A DNA stretch of 9,894 nucleotides from NCBI GenBank assembly GCA_947625175.1, contig CANQNI010000047.1, positions 1 through 9,894 on the forward strand, read 5' to 3'. The notes beneath the pieces were generated by a model that ran no database searches, was not told where the DNA came from, and was given only the letters and a program-made list of their open reading frames with translations. Shown piece by piece: positions 6,001-9,894 of this stretch. How positions within the stretch are numbered: the first letter of the stretch is position 1; each line of letters starts with the position of its first letter. The translations under genes and the position numbers were made by a program. The DNA is from an uncultured Eubacteriaceae bacterium (GTDB lineage Bacteria; Bacillota; Clostridia; Eubacteriales; Eubacteriaceae).

Positions 6001-6819
6001 ATGAATAAAAGAACTTATTCAACTCCTTCAGGAAAAATTTCTTATTGGATCAATTATAATAATTTTAATCAACCTACATTAGTTTTTCTTCCTGGATTAA
6101 CTGCGAATCATCATCTCTTTGATAAGCAGATTAAATTCTTTGAAAATAAATATAATCTTTTTGTTTGGGATCCTCCAGGACATGGGAAATCAATTCCTTT
6201 TAAATTAAATTTTTCGCTTAGAGATAAAGCTCACTGGTTAAACGAAATATTAAATTTAGAACAAATAGAGAAACCGATTTTAATAGGACAATCTATGGGT
6301 GGTCATTTAAGTCAAATGTTTCTTCATGAATTTCCTGATAAAGCAATTGGTTTTATTTCAATTGATTCTTCTTCTCTTAACAGAAATTATTATACTAAAT
6401 TAGAACTCGATCTATTAAAGTGGATGGAGCCGGTTTATAGGTTATTTCCTTGGAAATTACTATTAATAACAGGACCGATCGGATGTGCAGAGACAAAATA
6501 TGGAAGAAAATTAATGAGAGAAATGACGCAGGAATATTCTGGTAACCATTCCTATTATGCACAACTGGTTGGACATGGATTTAAAATATTAGCTCAAGCT
6601 ATTGAAGAAAAAAGTGATTTTAATGTTGATTGTCCCTGTCTTTTAATTTGTGGAGAAAAAGATAAAGCTGGATCAGCAAAATATTATAATCGAAAATGGC
6701 ATCAGAAAACGGGAATTCCATTAAAATGGATTAGCGGTGCTGGACACAATTCGAATACAGATCAACCAGAACTGATTAATCTTTTAATAGAACTATTTAC
6801 CGAAAAATTACGAATTTAG
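6001..6819 (+). CDS. Alpha/beta hydrolase-fold protein
   Basis: This is a 272-aa cytoplasmic protein with the full alpha/beta hydrolase layout: 'PTLVFLPGLTANHHLF' (oxyanion-hole region, about 25-40), 'DPPGHGKS' (57-64), nucleophile elbow G-Q-S98-M-G-G, acid D221 in 'CGEKDKAG', and H249 in 'GAGHNSN'. A cap insertion lies around 125-205. Substrates in this fold include esters, lactones, amides and C-C bonds, so no reaction can be named. In this operon an ester or lactone of a hydroxyacid would make sense (inference). It is the last gene of the operon, one base after the antiterminator stop, with only a weak AACAGG before the ATG. No clear terminator follows: GTAATT (6822-6827) and AATTAC (6848-6853) could pair, but with a 20-nt loop and no U-tract. 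Confidence 0.85.
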   Translation: MNKRTYSTPSGKISYWINYNNFNQPTLVFLPGLTANHHLFDKQIKFFENKYNLFVWDPPGHGKSIPFKLNFSLRDKAHWLNEILNLEQIEKPILIGQSMGGHLSQMFLHEFPDKAIGFISIDSSSLNRNYYTKLELDLLKWMEPVYRLFPWKLLLITGPIGCAETKYGRKLMREMTQEYSGNHSYYAQLVGHGFKILAQAIEEKSDFNVDCPCLLICGEKDKAGSAKYYNRKWHQKTGIPLKWISGAGHNSNTDQPELINLLIELFTEKLRI

Positions 6820-6871
6820 GTGTAATTTTCTATCTTTCTCATATTAGAATTACTCTTTAGTTGTATTAATT

Positions 6872-6899
6872 TTGTAAACAAAAATTTACATCATATTAA
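6872..6899 (+). promoter_or_regulatory. Candidate promoter for mscL
   Basis: TTGTAA (6872-6877), a 16-bp spacer and TATTAA (6894-6899) are plausible. An alternative is TTTACA (6885-6890) with a TATGTT or TAAAAT box near 6906-6916. The 144-bp gap upstream of mscL is AT-rich and shows no other clear feature. Confidence 0.3.
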
Positions 6900-6963
6900 A
6901 ATCTGTATGTTAAAATTTTAACGAATAAATTCATAGAAACAAATATTCATGGAGGTTCTCAAA

Positions 6964-7344
6964 ATGATAAAGGAGTTTAAGGAATTTATTTCACAAGGCA
7001 ATGTATTAGATTTGGCAGTTGGTGTAATTTTAGGAGGAGCATTTACTGCTATAGTTGATGCATTAGTTAATAATATTTTTATGCCGATTATTGGTATGAT
7101 ATTAGGTGGGATTGACTTCTCGTCATTATCTATCACGATTGGTAATGCTGAGCTGCAGTATGGTGCTTTTATTCAAGCTGTAGTTAACTTCTTACTAATT
7201 GCTCTCTGTTTATTTGCTGTAATTAAAGTAATTAATGGCTTTAAGAGAGTACAAAAAGCTCAAGAAGATGCAGCTGAAGAAGCGGAAGCTCCTAGCGAAG
7301 AAGTTAAACTCTTAACTGAAATTAGAGATTCATTGAAAAAATAG
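6964..7344 (+). CDS. mscL: Large-conductance mechanosensitive channel MscL
   Basis: This homopentameric inner-membrane channel opens under membrane tension and lets solutes out during hypo-osmotic shock. The start chosen is the ATG at 6964, giving 126 aa beginning 'MIKEFKEFISQGNVLDLAVG', because GGAGG at 6951-6955 sits 8 bases upstream; an ATG at 6949 in the same frame overlaps that ribosome site and is not the likely start. Features are the amphipathic N-terminal helix (1-12), TM1 about 15-43 ('LDLAVGVILGGAFTAIVDAL'), a periplasmic loop ('GGIDFSSLSITIGNAELQYG'), TM2 about 67-91, and an acidic linker ending in the C-terminal helix 'EEVKLLTEIRDSLKK'. It is monocistronic with its own strong terminator. 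Confidence 0.97.
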   Translation: MIKEFKEFISQGNVLDLAVGVILGGAFTAIVDALVNNIFMPIIGMILGGIDFSSLSITIGNAELQYGAFIQAVVNFLLIALCLFAVIKVINGFKRVQKAQEDAAEEAEAPSEEVKLLTEIRDSLKK

Positions 7345-7352
7345 GAAATTAG

Positions 7353-7387
7353 AACTGATTTAACCTAATCGTTAGATCAGTTTTTTT
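7353..7387 (+). terminator. Intrinsic terminator of mscL
   Basis: AACTGATTTAAC (7353-7364) pairs with GTTAGATCAGTT (7371-7382) as a continuous 12-bp stem with one G-U pair and a 6-nt loop. It is followed by a T-run that ends at 7387, only 3 bp before the next gene's ATG. Confidence 0.9.
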
Positions 7388-7390
7388 GTT

Positions 7391-8005
7391 ATGCAAAAAA
7401 TTAAAGAAGAACATCTTAAGAATCTAAAAGAGATTATTAAAAGAAACTGGAATTATGAAGATTACAATCGAAGTAAGAAAAATTCTGATCTTTTTTCCTA
7501 TCTAGACCTGTATGATTGTCTTTCTCGTTCTAATTATAGTGACTTTATAATTCGAGATAATAAAATAGTTGGTTTTTTACTCGGTCATATTAAGGAAATT
7601 AAAGGAGTTGATTACTCTAAATATAAAAATCTAGTTAGAAATTTAGAAAGCCAACTAAATAAAAGTAACGAAGGTAAAATCTTCTTAGAATATAGTGATC
7701 TGTATGAAAAATCCAATAATTCTCTATATAGGTTAGCTCAACCAAAAGGAGATGCTGAAATAATCCTGTTTGCTCTTGATCCAGATTATAAAAGAAGAGG
7801 AATTGGATCAATCTTACTTAAAAATTATTTGGATTTTCTTAAAGAGAACGAAATAGACAACTGTTATCTTTACTCTGATTCAACCTGTGATTATCAGTTC
7901 TATCTTAATAACCGCTTTGAACGACACTATGAATTAAGGAAACCAGCTGAGTTAAGAAGAGGCGAAACCATTCATTTTTATCTTTTTGAAAGAAAAGACG
8001 ATTGA
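7391..8005 (+). CDS. GNAT-family N-acetyltransferase
   Basis: This is a 204-aa cytoplasmic protein. The C-terminal half carries the acetyl-CoA-binding motif A: strand 'AEIILFALDPDY' (122-133) followed by 'KRRGIGSILLKNYLDFL' (R135-R136-G137-x-G139). Then come 'CYLYSDSTCDYQFY' and 'NRFERHYE', the usual strand and helix that close the fold. The N-terminal 'DFIIRDNKIVGFLLG' matches the first GNAT strands. There is an insertion around 70-115 between the two parts. The acyl acceptor is unknown. The ATG follows the mscL terminator's T-run by 3 bp, and no ribosome site precedes it. No other Met is available in frame, so expression may depend on read-through, on a leaderless message, or on a non-ATG start. 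Confidence 0.83.
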   Translation: MQKIKEEHLKNLKEIIKRNWNYEDYNRSKKNSDLFSYLDLYDCLSRSNYSDFIIRDNKIVGFLLGHIKEIKGVDYSKYKNLVRNLESQLNKSNEGKIFLEYSDLYEKSNNSLYRLAQPKGDAEIILFALDPDYKRRGIGSILLKNYLDFLKENEIDNCYLYSDSTCDYQFYLNNRFERHYELRKPAELRRGETIHFYLFERKDD

Positions 8006-8010
8006 AAATA

Positions 8011-8039
8011 TTGTATGTTATCGTTTTCAAATGTATAAC
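8011..8039 (+). promoter_or_regulatory. Promoter for the structured RNA / downstream gene
   Basis: TTGTAT (8011-8016), a 17-bp spacer and TATAAC (8034-8039) form a good sigma-A-type promoter just after the GNAT stop. The start site would be about 8046, three bases before the first stem of the candidate RNA. A cre site fills the spacer. Confidence 0.55.
8016..8029 (-). promoter_or_regulatory. cre site (CcpA) inside the promoter spacer
   Basis: Read on the minus strand, TGAAAACGATAACA matches the consensus TGWAANCGNTNWCA at every defined position. It lies between the -35 and -10 boxes of the promoter at 8011-8039, where bound CcpA would repress. This suggests catabolite control of the transcript that follows. 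Confidence 0.6.
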
Positions 8040-8045
8040 AGATGT

Positions 8046-8154
8046 AACTAACTTAAAAACGCTGATAAAAATTTAAGTTAAAGATTTATGAGAATTCGGA
8101 TTTTGCATATCAGCTAGAAAAGGGGGAATGACAATAAAAATCCGGTCGTTTTTT
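8046..8154 (+). ncRNA. Candidate structured RNA with kissing loops and U-tract
   Basis: Two perfect hairpins are visible: TAACTTAAA/TTTAAGTTA (8049-8057 with 8072-8080, 14-nt loop) and CGGATTTT/AAAATCCG (8097-8104 with 8137-8144, 32-nt loop). The first loop contains GCTGATA (8061-8067) and the second contains TATCAGC (8108-8114). These are exact complements, so the loops could form a 7-bp kissing pseudoknot. Six T residues follow at 8149-8154, as in an intrinsic terminator. A promoter with a cre site places the 5' end at about 8046. It could be a small RNA of about 110 nt or a riboswitch/attenuator leader for the secreted protein at 8350. I could not match it to a named riboswitch class. A 15-codon frame (8128-8175, MTIKIRSFFINLFLK), preceded by AAGGGGGA, overlaps its 3' end and may be a leader peptide or chance. 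Confidence 0.4.
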
Positions 8155-8349
8155 ATTAATTTGTTTCTTAAATAATTGAATTTTGGAGAGGACAGTTAAT
8201 AGAAATAACTGAATTAATCAATTAGCTTAATTCGGTTTAATTATGATTAGTTATTAATCAATCAGATTTAAATTACGGTTTAGAACTAATGGAATATCTT
8301 AATTAGATTAAGATTTAAATTCAATTAATTAGATTGTGAAGGAAATAAA
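8155..8349 (+). other. AT-rich leader with short imperfect repeats before the Ig-like gene
   Basis: No gene is seen here. Short repeats are present: ATTAATCAATTAG (8213-8225) against ATTAATCAATCAG (8253-8265), and AGATTTAAATT at 8264-8274 and 8311-8321. Small hairpins are possible at 8193-8211 (CAGTTA/TAACTG) and 8211-8233 (GAATTAA/TTAATTC). No convincing second promoter was found; TATCTT near 8295-8300 is a weak -10 candidate. The stretch could be a long 5' leader, or hold regulator sites for the downstream gene. Confidence 0.35.
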
Positions 8350-9423
8350 TTGAAATTTAGAAAAACACTCATTTCTATTTTAACTATTTTTTCAGTATTA
8401 ATTTTATTTGGTGCTTCAACATTTGCAGCTCCAGTACCGGATTATGCAAGTGATGGAGGTCAAATTTATAATTATGATGAATTAATCCAATGGAATAAAA
8501 GTTTAATAAGCGAATACCCAAACAGGGTTGATGAAGTTAAGATTAATGGTACTGGTAGTATTTACGATACTGACCATGCCCAGTTTACAGCTAATGTCAG
8601 AATGATTGCCGGAACTTCAACTGGTGTTCAGTGGTCTGTTTCTGGTCCAGCTACTATTGATCAAAATGGTTATTTAACGCCAACTGGTTCTGGTGAAGCT
8701 GTGGTTAAAGCTACAGCTAATGAACCATCTATTATATCGACTTCTGTTAGAGTTTATCCTGGCGAAGGTCCCGCAGATCGTTATTTCTTAGATTCTGTTA
8801 CTCATAAATCTGCTGAGTATAAACTATACATTGCCACGAATCCTAAAAGACCTGCAGGAAATCCAACTCCAAGTAAGGTAACAAGTATTAGTTTAGATAA
8901 AAGTACTCTTCAGTTTATGCATAATAAGGATGGTAGTTGGAGTCCGCAACAACATACATTAACGGCTCGATTACAGCCGGCAGGAATTTCAGGTAAAACT
9001 GTAAACTGGTATGAAGATAGTCCGGCTATTGATTTAATTCCATCTACGGACAATTCAATTATAGTAAAACCGACAGGTGAAACAATTCCTGGTAAAGTAG
9101 TTACAATAACAGCTGAATGTGATGGGAAAGCTGCTACCTGTCAATTATCTATGGCTTCCCGATATAATGGCGATTTATCTGTTAGAACGGATAAACAAAA
9201 TGAAAATATAACAGCTGGTGGAACTTTTAGTTTAAATGCCTCAGTTACTTCAAAAATTGCTAATAAGGTTAATTTAAATTGGAAAAGTTCAAATCCTGCC
9301 ATAGCTGCTGTTGATAATCAAGGAAATGTTACTGGTATTAGTGCAGGAACGGCTACGATTACTGTAACTGCTCAGTGTATATCGCAGTCAATGGATTTTA
9401 TAATAAAAGTTATTAATTCATAA
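8350..9423 (+). CDS. Secreted protein with three Ig-like (BIG2-type) domains
   Basis: The 357-aa protein starts at TTG (8350), supported by GAAGGA 6-7 bases upstream; no ATG is available before the signal peptide. Residues 1-27 are a signal peptide: K2, R4 and K5, hydrophobic core 6-22, cleavage near 'ASTFA-A'. The mature part has three beta-rich repeats. Domain 1 is about 62-136 ('VQWSVSGPATIDQNGYLTPT'). Domain 2 is about 176-268 ('KVTSISLDKSTLQF', 'TVNWYEDSPAIDL'; C257 and C264 could form a disulfide). Domain 3 is about 275-355 and is the clearest bacterial Ig-like group 2 match ('LNWKSSNPAIAAVDNQGNVT' followed by 'GISAGTATITVTAQ'). There is no LPXTG, SLH or LysM anchor and no catalytic domain, so it may be released, held by another protein, or act as an adhesin or S-layer-associated factor. 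Transcription may start at the cre-controlled promoter at 8011-8039. Confidence 0.85.
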   Translation: MKFRKTLISILTIFSVLILFGASTFAAPVPDYASDGGQIYNYDELIQWNKSLISEYPNRVDEVKINGTGSIYDTDHAQFTANVRMIAGTSTGVQWSVSGPATIDQNGYLTPTGSGEAVVKATANEPSIISTSVRVYPGEGPADRYFLDSVTHKSAEYKLYIATNPKRPAGNPTPSKVTSISLDKSTLQFMHNKDGSWSPQQHTLTARLQPAGISGKTVNWYEDSPAIDLIPSTDNSIIVKPTGETIPGKVVTITAECDGKAATCQLSMASRYNGDLSVRTDKQNENITAGGTFSLNASVTSKIANKVNLNWKSSNPAIAAVDNQGNVTGISAGTATITVTAQCISQSMDFIIKVINS

Positions 9424-9663
9424 GACTACGCTTTTTTTAACGTGGATACACCGCCACAATAAGTTGATCCTGCTGACCCGTTTCACTTAGAGCACTGTTG
9501 GACTGTAATAGATACAGGTGCTCAAGGGGATACAACGGATAGTTTAGAAATCAACCGGAATTAATTTTAACCGCATTAGTAGCAGACGAAGATCACTTGG
9601 TCCTCTAGAGCCTCTTTTCAGACCTATTAATCTGACAGGCATCTGCCTAATGCAGTAATAATT
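9424..9663 (-). other. Hairpin-rich region downstream of tnpB: possible transposon right end and omega RNA
   Basis: No gene is recognised in these 240 bp, which are less AT-rich than the flanking genes. Several hairpins occur: a bulged long one at 9486-9526 (separate entry), GTGG/CCAC at 9442-9457, CTCTAGAG at 9604-9611, CAGA/TCTG at 9619-9634, and AGGC-ATCT-GCCT at 9637-9648. GGATACACCG (9444-9453) and GGATACAACG (9528-9537) form a near-direct repeat on both sides of the long hairpin. In IS200/IS605-type elements the tnpB 3' end is followed by a structured right end from which the guide RNA is transcribed. This region is in that place and orientation, but its boundary cannot be defined here. 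Confidence 0.4.
9486..9526. repeat. Bulged imperfect palindrome
   Basis: On the plus strand CTT-a-GAGCAC (9486-9495) pairs with GTGCTCAAG (9518-9526), and inside it CTGTA (9503-9507) pairs with TACAG (9513-9517) around the loop ATAGA. The 7 bases at 9496-9502 bulge out on one side, giving 14 base pairs in total. Single-sided bulged palindromes are typical of the subterminal hairpins that Y1 transposases recognise in IS200/IS605 elements. An RNA fold is equally possible. Confidence 0.55.
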
Positions 9664-9894
9664 TTAAAGCTGGTTTTTTCCAAAATCGGATAAATTCATT
9701 CCTCTTCTTCCAATAGTGACACAACTTCCGGCATGACTGGTTAGTTTTCTTTCCGGACACAACCACTCAAGAGCATTTTTACTCGTATAGCAGGCAGGAA
9801 CTTTAATTATTTCAACCCCATTTCTTTGGGCGCAGCGGCTAATACTCTCAATATAGCGAGAATAATCAAAAATGGAGATTATTTTGTTCATTCT
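9664..9894 (-). CDS. TnpB-like protein (IS605 OrfB/IS1341-type), C-terminal part
   Basis: The frame is open to the window's right edge, so only the last 76 residues are seen; the ATG at 9891 is internal or coincidental. The order 'FDYSRYIESISRCAQRNGVE', 'IIKVPACYTS', then 'KLTSHAGSCVTIGRRGM' matches the C-terminus of TnpB/OrfB proteins that end with a pattern like 'VNPAYTSxIGKxKY...HxAAAxVIGRRG'. The spacing from TS to GRRGM (30 residues) is the same. TnpB is an RNA-guided RuvC-type nuclease ancestral to Cas12. The canonical HxAAA is altered here to H-A-G-S, and 'CPERKLTS' replaces the usual basic stretch, so this is a diverged member or a decaying copy. Activity cannot be judged without the N-terminal two thirds. 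Confidence 0.7.
   Translation of the reverse strand, partial: RMNKIISIFDYSRYIESISRCAQRNGVEIIKVPACYTSKNALEWLCPERKLTSHAGSCVTIGRRGMNLSDFGKNQL

Noticed and set aside
5000..6010. RAT-type antiterminator target for the PRD regulator
   Set aside because: No 30-nt element resembling the LicT RAT overlapping a terminator was found around the gene or elsewhere in the window.
6949..6963. Upstream ATG giving a 5-residue longer MscL
   Set aside because: This ATG overlaps the GGAGG ribosome site that serves the ATG at 6964, and MscL proteins normally begin with the amphipathic helix seen from 6964.
6918..7136. Minus-strand open frame opposite mscL
   Set aside because: Antisense to a certain mscL gene, with no family resemblance.
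8049..8154. Known riboswitch (ydaO/c-di-AMP, c-di-GMP, T-box, purine, preQ1, guanidine)
   Set aside because: The consensus core motifs I remember for these classes are not present; only isolated similarities such as CGCTGA and GGGGGA occur.
9463..9562. Continuation of the Ig-like protein frame beyond its stop (about 33 codons after a second stop)
   Set aside because: It is in the same frame but separated by two stops, has no start or ribosome site, shows no Ig-like pattern, and coincides with the hairpin-rich region.
1..9894. CRISPR array, tRNA or rRNA gene
   Set aside because: No regularly spaced repeats and no tRNA cloverleaf or rRNA signature was recognised on reading the window.

Overview
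The window looks like a chromosomal segment from a low-GC, Gram-positive-type bacterium (Bacillota). The evidence is AT-rich DNA, GGAGG-type ribosome binding sites, a MurR/RpiR-family repressor, a PRD-domain antiterminator of the LicT/BglG type, a perfect match to the CcpA cre consensus, and U-tract intrinsic terminators. The genus cannot be fixed from this sequence alone.

Left part (1-1240): a 5'-broken remnant of a GIY-YIG/DUF4357 protein is followed by a bidirectional terminator and a small uncharacterised gene on the minus strand that has its own promoter.

Central part (1277-6819): this is a coherent metabolic locus. A DmpG-like DRE-TIM aldolase on the minus strand is divergent from a tight plus-strand operon: RpiR-type repressor, two tandem D-2-hydroxyacid dehydrogenases (about 62% identical to each other, one-base overlap), a LicT-like PRD regulator and an alpha/beta hydrolase. 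The divergent control region carries two near-identical palindromes, GTAGTAnnTACTAC, whose centres are 63 bp (six helical turns) apart. One covers the start of aldolase transcription and the other the -35 region of the operon. They are the best candidates for the RpiR operators. The genes suggest breakdown or interconversion of a 2-oxo/2-hydroxy acid derived from a sugar. The substrate is unknown, and no transporter or PTS enzyme lies in the window.

Right part (6820-9894): mscL (true start 6964) ends in a strong terminator that almost touches the start codon of a GNAT acetyltransferase. Between that gene and a secreted protein with Ig-like domains lies a 344-bp stretch holding a promoter, a cre site and a compact candidate structured RNA. 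The RNA consists of two hairpins with perfectly complementary loops and a U-tract, and it is followed by an AT-rich leader with short repeats. The right edge holds the C-terminal end of a TnpB-like (IS605 OrfB/IS1341-type) protein on the minus strand. Hairpin-rich DNA lies downstream of it, where the transposon right end and a guide (omega) RNA would be expected.

The observations most worth following are the paired operators with the two-regulator hydroxyacid locus, the kissing-loop RNA candidate at 8046-8154, and the TnpB 3' region.
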